64,000 bases of DNA, taken from contig NZ_JODR01000006.1 of NCBI RefSeq assembly GCF_000725885.1, positions 1-64,000 of the forward strand, in the 5' to 3' direction. A model generated the notes under the pieces. The model worked only from the letters and a program-made list of their open reading frames with translations, was not told the origin of the DNA and searched no databases. Shown here piece by piece: positions 10,801 through 18,961 of the stretch. Each line of letters begins with the position of its first letter. The stretch's first letter is position 1. The translations under genes were made by a program, and so were the position numbers. The DNA comes from Streptomyces albus subsp. albus. Its GTDB lineage: Bacteria; Actinomycetota; Actinomycetes; Streptomycetales; Streptomycetaceae.

Positions 10801-13407
10801 TCCGACGGCATCACGGCCTTCCTCGAGCTGGGCCCGGACGGTTCCCTCACCGGTACGGCGGCGGAAGGGGCCGGGCCGGACGAACTGTGCGTCACCGCCC
10901 TGCGCCGGGGACAGGGCGAGGTGCGAGCGGCGCTGACGGCACTGGCGCGGCTGCACTGCCATGGCGTCGAGGTGGACTGGACCGCGCTGCTGCCAGGCCG
11001 CGGGCCGCATCAGGACCTGCCGACCTACGCGTTCCAGCGGGAGCGGTACTGGCAGGAGGCCGAGCCCCGGCCCGGACAGCCCGGTGACCGGCGCTTCTGG
11101 TCCCTGGTCGCGGACGGCGACACAGGGGCGCTGGCCGCCGAACTCGGTGTGGAGCCCGATGCCGGACTGTCCCGGGTCGTTCCCGTGCTGCACACCTGGC
11201 GGGCCCGCACCGCCCGGAGCACCGGCGCGCCGGCCCCGAGGTACGGCATCACCTGGCGTCCTGTGCCGCCCGGTGCGGGACGGCGCCTGTCCGGGACGTG
11301 GCTGCTGGTGGGTGACGACTGCGGGCTGGGGACCCGGCTCGGCGCGCTGGGCGCCGAGGTGCACCACCTGCCGGTGCCCGGCCCCGCCGACCGCGAGGGG
11401 CTGGCACGGCTGCTGGCCGCCGCGCCACGCCCGGAGGGCGTCGTCTCCACGCTCGCCCTCCACCCGCCGGGCGAGGCCACGGGAACGGACACGGACACCG
11501 GCACGGGCACGCACGCGGGCACGCACGCGGACGGGAACGGGGACGGACCCACCGGCACGGGCCCGGACGCGGAGGCGGGCTCGGGCTCGCACACGGGCAC
11601 CGGCTCAGACACGGGTGCCGTTTCCGGGGACTGCGGGCCGTCGGCGGCGACTCTCGCGCTCGTTCAGGCGCTGGGGGACGCCGGCGTGTCGGCGCCGTTG
11701 TGGTGCCTGACACGCGGCGCGGTCGGCGTGTCGGGCCAGCCGCCCGATCCGGAAGCCGCCGCCGTGTGGGGGCTGGGCCGTGTCGCCGCGCTGGAGCTTC
11801 CGGAGCGGTGGGGCGGCCTCATCGACCTGCCGCCTGCCCGGAACAGTGGCACACCGGACGGCGACACACCGGGAGCCGGCAACACACCGGGCGGCAGCAC
11901 GCCGTCGGCCGGCGACACGCCCGAAGCCGCCCACACGCCGGACGGCACGCCCGGCCGGCTGGACCTCCTGCTGGCGGCGGCGTTGACCGGCGGCGGGGAG
12001 GACCAGCTGGCGGTGCGCGGTGACACGCTGCTGGCGCGGCGTGTCGTCCCCCTGCCGGCACCTGCGGCGCGCATGCCGAAGCTGTCCGGGACGGCGCTGG
12101 TCACCGGTGGGACGGGCGGGCTCGGTGCCCGTGTCGCCGTCTCGCTGGCCGCCCGGGGAGCCGAACACCTGCTGTTGCTGAGCCGCAGGGGCCCCGACGC
12201 GCCGGGTGCCGGGCGGCTGCGGGCGCGACTCGCAAAGGCCGGTGCCGAGGTGACGATCCGCTCCTGCGACGTGTCGGACCGGGCGGCGCTGGCCCGGGTG
12301 CTGGCCGAAGACGTGCCCGGCGACCGGCCGTTGCGCGCCGTCGTGCACGCGGCAGGCGTGCTCGACGACGGCATCCTCGACGCGCAGACCCCCGAGCGTC
12401 TGGAGGCGGTGCTGGCGGCCAAGGGGCGGGCGGCACGGCATCTGCACGAGCTGACCCGCCGGCAGCGACTGGACGCGTTCGTCCTCTTCTCCTCCCTCGC
12501 GGGCGTCGTCGGGAACGCGGGACAGGGCAACTACGCGGCGGCGAACGCCCAGTTGGACGCTCTGGCCGAGCAGCGGCACGCGGAGGGGCTGCCCGCCACC
12601 TCGGTGGCGTGGGGGCCGTGGGCCGAGGACGGCATGGCCCGGGCCCTGGAGAGCGGACAACTGCGGGGCAGCGGGCTGCGTCCGCTGGAGCCGGACCGGG
12701 CGGTGGACGCGCTGTGGTCGGCCGTCGCCGAGGGCACGCCGACGCTGCTCGTCGCGGACGTGGACTGGGACGGCTACGCCGCGCGGGCCGCGGTCTTCCG
12801 GCCGAGCCCGCAGTTGGCGGAGCTGACGGCCGCGGCGGCCGGTCCCGCGGCCTCCGCCCGTCTCGGCACCGAGGAGCTGGCGGGGCTCACCGCGGAACAG
12901 CGGCGGGCCCGGCTGCTGGAGGTGGTGCGGGAGCAGATCGCCGTGACGCTCGGGCACGGCGCCCGCTGGCGGCTGGAGGGCGACCGGCCGTTCCAGGAGC
13001 TGGGTTTCGACTCGCTGACCGCCGTGGAGCTGCGCAACCGGCTCGACGCGGTCACCGGTCTGCGACTGCCGAGCACCCTGGTGTTCGACCATCCGACGGC
13101 GGACGCGCTGGTCACCTTCCTGCTGGCGGAGCTGTGCGACGAGACCGCGGGCGGGCCCGAGCCGCCGCTGGCCGCCCTGGACCGGCTGGAGGCGGTTCTT
13201 GCGGCCACACCGCTGGACGGCGCCGAGCGGGACGCGGTCGCGGGGCGGCTGCGGGAGCTGCTGCGCACCTGCTCCGCCGGGCCGTCGGGCGAGGACGCCG
13301 TCGCCTCGGTCGGTGAGTCCGCCGGGGAGGTCGTCGACTTCATCACCGGGCAGCTCGGCATCACGCTGGCGCCGCCCGGCCAGGACCAGGATCCGCGCCG
13401 GACCTGA
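7900..13407 (+). CDS. Modular type I PKS, one module: docking-KS-AT-KR-ACP-docking (PKS2)
   Basis: Starts at GTG 7900, preceded by GGAGGAG at good spacing; an upstream in-frame opening would overlap the PKS1 end and lacks a better site. An N-terminal coiled-coil docking segment (about 35 residues) precedes KS (about 8011-9285; TACSSS near 8524, HGTGT and NLGH present). AT (about 10015-11010) has GHSVGE (about 10291) and HAFH (about 10594), predicting malonyl-CoA. KR (core about 12080-12650) has a GGTGGLG nucleotide-binding loop, LDD at 12361 and the catalytic Ser-Tyr-Asn, so B1-type, giving a 3R hydroxyl. ACP has GFDSL (about 13005). The protein ends with a docking tail (VVDFITGQLG region). 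It is 1835 residues, long for a KS-AT-KR-ACP module because of three low-complexity insertions. It probably receives the chain from PKS1 and passes it to PKS3, which starts 25 bases downstream. Confidence 0.97.
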   Translation: MTDTGRSTEERLARHLRTMSAELRAARTRAEDLEAQRREPVAVVGIGCRYPGGVDSAGGLWRVVSEGRDAIRGLPTDRGWDLADLYGTDPDAPGSAYSTAGGFLDDVAGFDAEFFGISPREATTMDPQQRLLLETAWEAVENAGIDPHTLRDSRTGVFAGSNIQDYSHVLAAAPRAAEGYVVTGTTGAMVSGRISYTFGLAGPSATIDTACSSSLVALHLAVRALRAGECVAALAGGATVLATTRAFTEFSRQRALAPDGRCKAFGAGADGFGLGEGAGMLFLERLSDALRHGHPVLAVIRGSAVNSDGASNGITAPSGHAQERVLAEALAASGVAAHEVDLVEAHGTGTRLGDPIEARALMAVYGTGRATPLWVGSVKSNLGHTQAAAGVAGVIKTVLALRHRTLPPTLHAEVPTPEVDWSAGGVLPLSHARPWPDGGRPRRAGVSAFGISGTNAHLIVEEYPPGTTGAGGAGGAAGAGTAAAARASAGGGRATAAGGTAATGGGAGAAGKAGPPLLPWLVSAHSEAALAAQAGKLLGWCGERPDAPDATGTATGTGGAATGTDSTVAGTDSAVAAREGAGVATGHGAGAGTRPEKDSPARGAAGGSGPGQGSTDGTDRAGDGPRAHSGIDGQGIDDPRAVGPGTVDPGAVARALMRSRSRFAHRAVLLAEEPDGFRAALAALAAGADGPDVVRGRAAAPGRQAFLFSGQGGQRPGMGRELYAAFPAYAAAFDAACARLDPHLRRPLREVVFAEPGTEGAALLDTTEFAQPALFALETALFALYSAWGLRPDRLLGHSVGEVVAAHVAGVLSLADAGTLVAARGRLMQELPPGGSMAAVEASETEVTPLLRGREDRAGVAAVNGPRSVTVAGDRDVVAEVAAHWRERGRRVRPLNVSHAFHSPRMDGMLDAFLDVASSLRYGEPTLPLVSSVTGQQATGKELADPRYWVEHVRRTVRFHDGLCALRSDGITAFLELGPDGSLTGTAAEGAGPDELCVTALRRGQGEVRAALTALARLHCHGVEVDWTALLPGRGPHQDLPTYAFQRERYWQEAEPRPGQPGDRRFWSLVADGDTGALAAELGVEPDAGLSRVVPVLHTWRARTARSTGAPAPRYGITWRPVPPGAGRRLSGTWLLVGDDCGLGTRLGALGAEVHHLPVPGPADREGLARLLAAAPRPEGVVSTLALHPPGEATGTDTDTGTGTHAGTHADGNGDGPTGTGPDAEAGSGSHTGTGSDTGAVSGDCGPSAATLALVQALGDAGVSAPLWCLTRGAVGVSGQPPDPEAAAVWGLGRVAALELPERWGGLIDLPPARNSGTPDGDTPGAGNTPGGSTPSAGDTPEAAHTPDGTPGRLDLLLAAALTGGGEDQLAVRGDTLLARRVVPLPAPAARMPKLSGTALVTGGTGGLGARVAVSLAARGAEHLLLLSRRGPDAPGAGRLRARLAKAGAEVTIRSCDVSDRAALARVLAEDVPGDRPLRAVVHAAGVLDDGILDAQTPERLEAVLAAKGRAARHLHELTRRQRLDAFVLFSSLAGVVGNAGQGNYAAANAQLDALAEQRHAEGLPATSVAWGPWAEDGMARALESGQLRGSGLRPLEPDRAVDALWSAVAEGTPTLLVADVDWDGYAARAAVFRPSPQLAELTAAAAGPAASARLGTEELAGLTAEQRRARLLEVVREQIAVTLGHGARWRLEGDRPFQELGFDSLTAVELRNRLDAVTGLRLPSTLVFDHPTADALVTFLLAELCDETAGGPEPPLAALDRLEAVLAATPLDGAERDAVAGRLRELLRTCSAGPSGEDAVASVGESAGEVVDFITGQLGITLAPPGQDQDPRRT
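9540..9860 (+). repeat. Low-complexity insertion in PKS2 KS-AT linker
   Basis: A Gly/Thr/Ala/Asp-rich stretch splits the normally compact linker between the helix around LLGWCGERP and the conserved ALMRSRSRFAHRAV segment. It contains near-identical tandem units at about 9588-9630 (codons for GTDSTVA then GTDSAVA) and short near-repeats around ATCGACG at 9788-9845. A second Gly/Ala run lies just upstream at 9300-9440. Both stay in frame. Confidence 0.75.
11470..11635 (+). repeat. Thr/Gly/Asp microsatellite-like insertion in PKS2 KR structural subdomain
   Basis: Runs of codons for Thr-Gly, Thr-Asp, His-Thr and Gly-Ser (for example TDTDTGTGTHAG) interrupt the N-terminal structural half of the KR, before the segment beginning LALVQALGDAG. 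Neighbouring modules in this window have no equivalent insertion. It is in frame, so slippage-driven expansion of a surface loop is the likely origin. Confidence 0.75.
11838..11960 (+). repeat. Degenerate TP-x-x-G repeat in PKS2 KR structural subdomain
   Basis: About seven degenerate units carrying Thr-Pro every four to six residues (GTPDGD, TPGAGN, TPGGS, TPSAGD, TPEAAH, TPDG, TPG) are inserted between the conserved WGGLIDLP and GGGEDQLAVR segments. In the other modules here these two segments are joined by a short loop. Confidence 0.8.
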
Positions 13408-13432
13408 CGAACCGCCGCGAAAGGTACCCCAC

Positions 13433-16400
13433 GTGTCTGCACAAGAGCTGCCCTCCACCGAAGAACGGCTGCGGCACTTCGTCAAACAGCTGACCGCCGA
13501 ACTGCGCGCCACCAGGCAGCGGTTGGCCGAACGGGAGACGAGGCGGGCCGAGCCGGTGGCCGTCGTCGGCATGAGCTGCCGGCTGCCCGGCGGGGTGAGC
13601 AGCCCGCAGCAGCTGTGGCGGCTGGTGCGCAACGGGACGGACGCGATCTCCCCGTTCCCCACCGACCGGGGCTGGGACACCGAAGCCCTCTACGACCCGA
13701 GCGGCGAGCGGCCCGGTACGGCGTACACCTGCGAGGGCGGTTTCCTCCACGACGCGGGCGCGTTCGACGCCGCCTTCTTCGGCATCTCCCCGCGCGAGGC
13801 GCTGGGCATGGACCCGCAGCAGCGGCTGCTGCTGGAGGCGTCGTGGGAGGCGCTGGAGGACGCCGGTCTGCTGCCGGGCCGGCTGCGGGGCAGCCGCACC
13901 GGCGTCTGGGTGGGCGGCGCCACGCAGGGCTACGGCTTCGACGTGTCGTCCGGCGGGGTCGGGGTGGAGGGCTACGGCATCACCGGCGTGTCGACATCGG
14001 TGCTCTCGGGCCGGATCGCCTACACCCTGGGGCTTGAGGGCCCCGCGGTCACCGTGGACACCGCCTGCTCCTCGTCGCTGGTGGCCCTGCACCTGGCGTG
14101 CCGGTCGCTCCAGCGGGGCGAGACGGACATGGCCCTGGTCGGCGGGGTGGCGGTGATGGCCACGCCGAGCACATTCGTGGAGTTCAGCCGCCAGGGCGGG
14201 CTGGCCGGGGACGGGCGCTGCAAGGCGTTCTCCGCGGACGCGGACGGCACCGGCTGGGCGGAGGGCGTCACCTGTCTGGTGGTGGAGCGGCTCCGCGACG
14301 CGCGGCGGGCCGGCCACCGGGTGCTGGCGGTCGTACGGGGTTCGGCGGTCAACCAGGACGGCGCCTCCAACGGGCTGAGCGCCCCCAACGGACCGGCCCA
14401 GCAGCGGGTCATCATGGAGGCGCTGACCGATGCCGGACTCGCCCCGCACGAGGTGGACGTGGTGGAGGCGCACGGCACCGGTACCCGCCTCGGCGACCCC
14501 ATCGAGGCACAGGCCGTGCTGGCCGCCTACGGGGCGGACCGGGCCGGGGGCGAACCCTTGTGGCTGGGCGCGCTCAAGTCGAACATCGGGCACACCCAGT
14601 CGGCGTCGGGCACGGCCGGTGTGATCAAGATGGTGGAGGCGCTGCGGCACGGGACGATGCCGCGCACCCTGCACGCCGACACGCCGTCACCCGAGGTGGA
14701 CTGGTCGGCCGGAACCGTGCGGCTGCTGACGGAGGCCAGGCCGTGGCCGCGTACGGGACGTCCGCGCCGGGCAGGCGTGTCGGCGTTCGGGATCGGCGGC
14801 ACCAACGCGCACGTGATCCTGGAGGAGGCCGGGCCGGAGCCGTCCCCGTCCCCGGGAGCCGCCGCGGCACCGCCCCTCCCCCTGCCGCTGCTGCTGTCGG
14901 GTGCCTCGCCGGACGCGGTACGCGGGCAGGCGGCGGCGCTCCGCGCCCACATGCGGGAGCATCCCGGCCTGGCGGTCACCGACGTGGCGCGATCCCTGGT
15001 GACGACGCGCACCTCGTTCGGCCACCGGGCGGTGGTCCCGGCGGCGGAGGGCGAACAGCTCGACGCGGCGCTCGCCTGTGTCCACCCCGTCGCCGCGGGT
15101 GACGGCCGGGTGGGCGCGCTGTTCTCCGGGCAGGGCGCGCAGCGTCCGGGCATGGGCCGCGAACTGGCCGCTGCCTTCCCTCAGTTCGCACGGGCGCTGG
15201 AGGAGTGCGCTGCCGTCGTCGATCCGCTGCTGGGCCGCTCCGTCACCGAGGTGATGTGGCAGGAGCCCGCCGAGGTGCTGGAGCGGACCGAGTACGCGCA
15301 ACCCGCGTTGTTCGCCTTCGAGGTGGCCCTCGCACGGCTGTGGGAGGCGTGGGGGGTGCGGTTCGCCGCGGTCGCGGGCCACTCCGTGGGCGAGGTGGCC
15401 GCTGCGGTGGTGGCCGGGGTGCTGACGCTCCAGGACGCGGCCCGCCTGGTGGTCGCCCGGGGCCGGCTGATGGAGGCGCTGCCGGAGGGCGGGGCGATGG
15501 TGGCGGTCGCCGCCGGTGAGGCGGAGATGTCGGTACTGCTCCAGGGGGAGGCCGAGGTGTCCCTCGCGGCGGTCAACGGGCCCGGTGCGGTGGTGGTCTC
15601 GGGGGCCCGGGACGCGGTGCTGCGGGTCGCCGGCCACTGGCGGGAGCGGGGCCGCCGCACCCGGCGGCTGCGGGTGAGCCACGCCTTCCACTCGCCGCTG
15701 ATGGAGCCGATGCTGGCCGACTTCGCCGAGGCGGTCGCCGGGCTGACGTTCCGTCCGCCCACGGTGCCCGTCAGCCCGTCGGCCGGCACCGAGGAGCCCT
15801 TCGGCTCCCCCGGCTACTGGGTGGAGCACGCGCGCGGCACCGTGCGCTTCGGCGACGCGGTCGGGAAACTGTCCGACGCGGACGTACTGGTCGAGATCGG
15901 GCCGGACGCCGCGCTGACCCCGCTGGTCGGCGACGGCAGGCCCGTCCTGGCCTCGGTGCGGCGCGGCAGGCCGGAGGTGCGCTGTGTGCTGGAGGCCCTG
16001 GGCGGCGTCCACGCCCACGGCACGCCAGTGGACTGGTCCGCGCTGCCGGGCGAGGACGCCAGGGTCCCGCTGCCCACCTACGCCTTCCAGCGCGACACCT
16101 ACTGGCTCACTCCCGGAAGTGTGGCCACGGCCCGGGAGCCGGACGAGGAAGCGCGGTTCTGGGCGGCCGTGGAGGAGGGCGACACGCGGCGGCTCACCGG
16201 TCCGCTGGGCGCCCCCGCCGAACTCGTCCCGGTGCTGCCGCAGCTCGCGCGGTGGCACCGGACGGTGCGGGACCGGCTGCGGACCGACGCGTGGCGCTAC
16301 CGGGTCGTCTGGCGGGCGGTGGCGCGGCCGGCGACCGCGGCGCGGGTGCCCGGCACCTGGCTGGTCGTCCTGCCCCACGGGAACGGTGCGCGCACCGCCG

Positions 16401-18892
16401 CCCGGCTGCGGATGCTGGCCCGGACGCTGGCCGACGTCGTGACGGTGCACACCGGCGACGACCGCGCCGCGGCGGCCACCGCCCTGGCGGCGGCCGTCGA
16501 AGGCGTCCCCTCGCCGGCGGGCGTCATCAGCCTGCTCGACAGCCCGGAGGAACTCCTCGTGCTCGTCCAGGCGCTGGGAGCGGCACGGATCGGCGCACGG
16601 CTGTGGTGTGTCACCCAGGGTGCGGTCGGGGTCGGTCCCGGCGAGGCGCCGACGGACCTCGACGCGGCGGCCGTGTGGGGGCTGGGGCGGGTCGCGGGAC
16701 TGGAACACCCGGACCGCTGGGGCGGGCTGGTCGATGTGCCCGCCGCGCCGGACGAGCGGGTGGGCGAACTGCTGGCGGGCCTGCTGACGGGGGACGGCCG
16801 GGAGGACCAGGCGGCGGTCCGTGCGGGAGGGGTGTGGCTGCGGCGTGTGGCGGCGGCCCCGGCCGGCCCCGCCGTCCGGGAGTGGGCGCCGCGCGGCACG
16901 GTCCTCGTCACCGGGGGGACGGGTTCGCTGGGGGCGGCCGTCGCCCGCTGGCTGGCGGGCAGGGGGCCCTGCTCCCTGGTGCTGGTGTCGCGGCGCGGCC
17001 CCGCGGCGCCCGGTGCCGCGGCACTCGTGGCGGAGCTGGAGGAGACGGGCGCCGAGGTGCGGGTGGTCGCGGCCGACGCCGCCGACGGCGCGCGAATGGG
17101 GGCGCTCGTCGCCGGACTCGCCGAGGCCGGCACGCCGGTGCGTGCGGTCTTCCACGCCGCCGGGACGGGCCAGAACGCCACGCTGGAGGAGATGGGCGTG
17201 GCGGATTTCCGCACCGTCGCGGACGGCAAACTGGCCGGGGCCCGGGTGCTCGACCGGCTGTTCGACGGCCCGGAGCTGGACGCGTTCGTGCTGTTCTCGT
17301 CGGTGTCCGGGGTGTGGGGCAGCGGCCGGCACGGCGCGTACGCGGCGGCCAACGCCGCACTCGACGCGCTCGCCGAGCAGCGCCGGGCACGCGGACGGCC
17401 GGCCACGTCGGTGGCCTGGGGCGTGTGGGCGGGCTCGGGGATGCTCGGCCCGGAGGGCGAGAGGCAGCTGCGCCGCCGGGGGCTGGTACCGATGCCGGTC
17501 GCCGACGGCATCGGCATGCTCCAGCAGGTGCTCGACCGTGACGAGGCTCCGCTGGCGGTCGCGGACATCGACTGGGAGGCGTTCCTCGTCGGCTACACCG
17601 CCGCCAGGCCGCGCCCGCTGGTGGAGGAGCTGCCGCAGGTCGCGGCCCTGCGGCAGGAGCGGACGCGGCCCGCGTACGGACCCGCCGGGCCCGGTACGGG
17701 GACGGGCGGCCGTACGGTCGCCGAACTGACGGGCCCGGAACGCGAGGAGGCGCTCGCGGAGCTGGTGCGCGGGACGGTGGCCGACACGCTGGGACACGCC
17801 GACACGGCCCCGGTCACCGACGACCGCCCGTTCGTGGAGCTGGGGCTCGATTCGGTCTCGGCGGTCGCCATCCGCGACCGGCTGGCCCGGAGCACCGGTC
17901 TGACACTGCCGGCGACGCTGGTCTTCGACGAGCCCACCGTCCCGCGGGTGTGCGCCTTCCTGGGCAAGGCTCTCGACGACGGCGGACGCGGCACCAAAGG
18001 CACCGCGGGCGGCGGGGAGGGCTGGGCGGCGGACGGCGACACAGCCGCCGGCGCGGACGACCGGCCGTTCGCCGCCGTCTACCGGGCCGTAGCGCTGAGC
18101 GGCCGGATGAAGGAGGTGGAGGCGCTGCTGACCGGCGCGGCCGGGGTGCGGTCGCGGTTCTCGGACCCGGCCGAGGCCGACACCGGCTCCGTCCGGCTCG
18201 CCTCGGGCCCGGACCGGCCCGCCGTCATCGCGTTCCCGCCGTTCGCGCCGGTCGAGCAGTCGTTGCAGTTCGCCCGGCTCGCCCTGTTCTTCCGGGAGCG
18301 GCGGGACCTGTCGATGGTGCAGGTGCCGGGGTTCACACCGGGCTCCGCGCTCGCCGACACGGTCGGCACGCTGGTGGAGGTGGTGGCCGAGCAGACGCTC
18401 CGCTGCGCCGGAGGGGCACCGTTCGCCGTACTGGGCTACTCCTCCAGCGGCTGGCTCGCCCAGGCGGTCACGACCCGGCTGGAGGAACGGGGCGAGCGGC
18501 CCGCGGGCGTGGTGCTGCTGGACACCTATCTGCCCGACAGCATGCCGCTGAGTCTGCGTCAGGCCATGAACTACGAGGTCAACGAGCGGCGGGCGCGCTT
18601 CACCACCATGAACTTCACGACGCTGACCGCGCTGGGCACCTACCGGGCGCTCTTCCGGTCCTGGACGCCGGTCCCCACCCGTGCCCCCACGCTGTTCGTC
18701 GCCCCCGAGGACCGCATCCCCGGCGACCCGGCGGCGCCGCCCGTCACCGACGCGTGGCGGGCCCGGTGGCCGCTGCCGCACACCAGGGTCACCGTCCCGG
18801 GCGACCACTGCACCATCGTCGCCGAGCACGCCGACGGCACGGCCGCCGCCGTGCACGACTGGCTCGCCGGGCTCCGGGACGGTGCCTCGTGA
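13433..18892 (+). CDS. Terminal modular type I PKS: docking-KS-AT-KR-ACP-TE (PKS3)
   Basis: GTG start at 13433 with an AAGG element upstream; the docking helix (STEERLRHFVKQLTAELRAT) follows directly. KS (about 13550-14820) has TACSSS (about 14061), HGTGT and a NIGH variant. AT (about 15115-16080) has GHSVGE and HAFH (about 15680), predicting malonyl-CoA. KR (core about 16895-17450) has Trp and His at the A2 positions and no LDD, giving a 3S hydroxyl. ACP carries GLDSV rather than GFDSL. A thioesterase (about 18060-18890) has GYSSSG (about 18433), an Asp in LLDTYLP and the late His in GDHCTIVAEH, so it can release or lactonise the chain. This is the only PKS here with a TE and should be the last module, though PKS4 lies downstream. 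Confidence 0.97.
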   Translation: MSAQELPSTEERLRHFVKQLTAELRATRQRLAERETRRAEPVAVVGMSCRLPGGVSSPQQLWRLVRNGTDAISPFPTDRGWDTEALYDPSGERPGTAYTCEGGFLHDAGAFDAAFFGISPREALGMDPQQRLLLEASWEALEDAGLLPGRLRGSRTGVWVGGATQGYGFDVSSGGVGVEGYGITGVSTSVLSGRIAYTLGLEGPAVTVDTACSSSLVALHLACRSLQRGETDMALVGGVAVMATPSTFVEFSRQGGLAGDGRCKAFSADADGTGWAEGVTCLVVERLRDARRAGHRVLAVVRGSAVNQDGASNGLSAPNGPAQQRVIMEALTDAGLAPHEVDVVEAHGTGTRLGDPIEAQAVLAAYGADRAGGEPLWLGALKSNIGHTQSASGTAGVIKMVEALRHGTMPRTLHADTPSPEVDWSAGTVRLLTEARPWPRTGRPRRAGVSAFGIGGTNAHVILEEAGPEPSPSPGAAAAPPLPLPLLLSGASPDAVRGQAAALRAHMREHPGLAVTDVARSLVTTRTSFGHRAVVPAAEGEQLDAALACVHPVAAGDGRVGALFSGQGAQRPGMGRELAAAFPQFARALEECAAVVDPLLGRSVTEVMWQEPAEVLERTEYAQPALFAFEVALARLWEAWGVRFAAVAGHSVGEVAAAVVAGVLTLQDAARLVVARGRLMEALPEGGAMVAVAAGEAEMSVLLQGEAEVSLAAVNGPGAVVVSGARDAVLRVAGHWRERGRRTRRLRVSHAFHSPLMEPMLADFAEAVAGLTFRPPTVPVSPSAGTEEPFGSPGYWVEHARGTVRFGDAVGKLSDADVLVEIGPDAALTPLVGDGRPVLASVRRGRPEVRCVLEALGGVHAHGTPVDWSALPGEDARVPLPTYAFQRDTYWLTPGSVATAREPDEEARFWAAVEEGDTRRLTGPLGAPAELVPVLPQLARWHRTVRDRLRTDAWRYRVVWRAVARPATAARVPGTWLVVLPHGNGARTAARLRMLARTLADVVTVHTGDDRAAAATALAAAVEGVPSPAGVISLLDSPEELLVLVQALGAARIGARLWCVTQGAVGVGPGEAPTDLDAAAVWGLGRVAGLEHPDRWGGLVDVPAAPDERVGELLAGLLTGDGREDQAAVRAGGVWLRRVAAAPAGPAVREWAPRGTVLVTGGTGSLGAAVARWLAGRGPCSLVLVSRRGPAAPGAAALVAELEETGAEVRVVAADAADGARMGALVAGLAEAGTPVRAVFHAAGTGQNATLEEMGVADFRTVADGKLAGARVLDRLFDGPELDAFVLFSSVSGVWGSGRHGAYAAANAALDALAEQRRARGRPATSVAWGVWAGSGMLGPEGERQLRRRGLVPMPVADGIGMLQQVLDRDEAPLAVADIDWEAFLVGYTAARPRPLVEELPQVAALRQERTRPAYGPAGPGTGTGGRTVAELTGPEREEALAELVRGTVADTLGHADTAPVTDDRPFVELGLDSVSAVAIRDRLARSTGLTLPATLVFDEPTVPRVCAFLGKALDDGGRGTKGTAGGGEGWAADGDTAAGADDRPFAAVYRAVALSGRMKEVEALLTGAAGVRSRFSDPAEADTGSVRLASGPDRPAVIAFPPFAPVEQSLQFARLALFFRERRDLSMVQVPGFTPGSALADTVGTLVEVVAEQTLRCAGGAPFAVLGYSSSGWLAQAVTTRLEERGERPAGVVLLDTYLPDSMPLSLRQAMNYEVNERRARFTTMNFTTLTALGTYRALFRSWTPVPTRAPTLFVAPEDRIPGDPAAPPVTDAWRARWPLPHTRVTVPGDHCTIVAEHADGTAAAVHDWLAGLRDGAS

Positions 18893-18961
18893 GGGCCGGA
18901 CGGCGCGCGAGCGCCACCCCCGCACCCCGCTGTTCCGCCGTACTCCACGAATGGGCTGACC

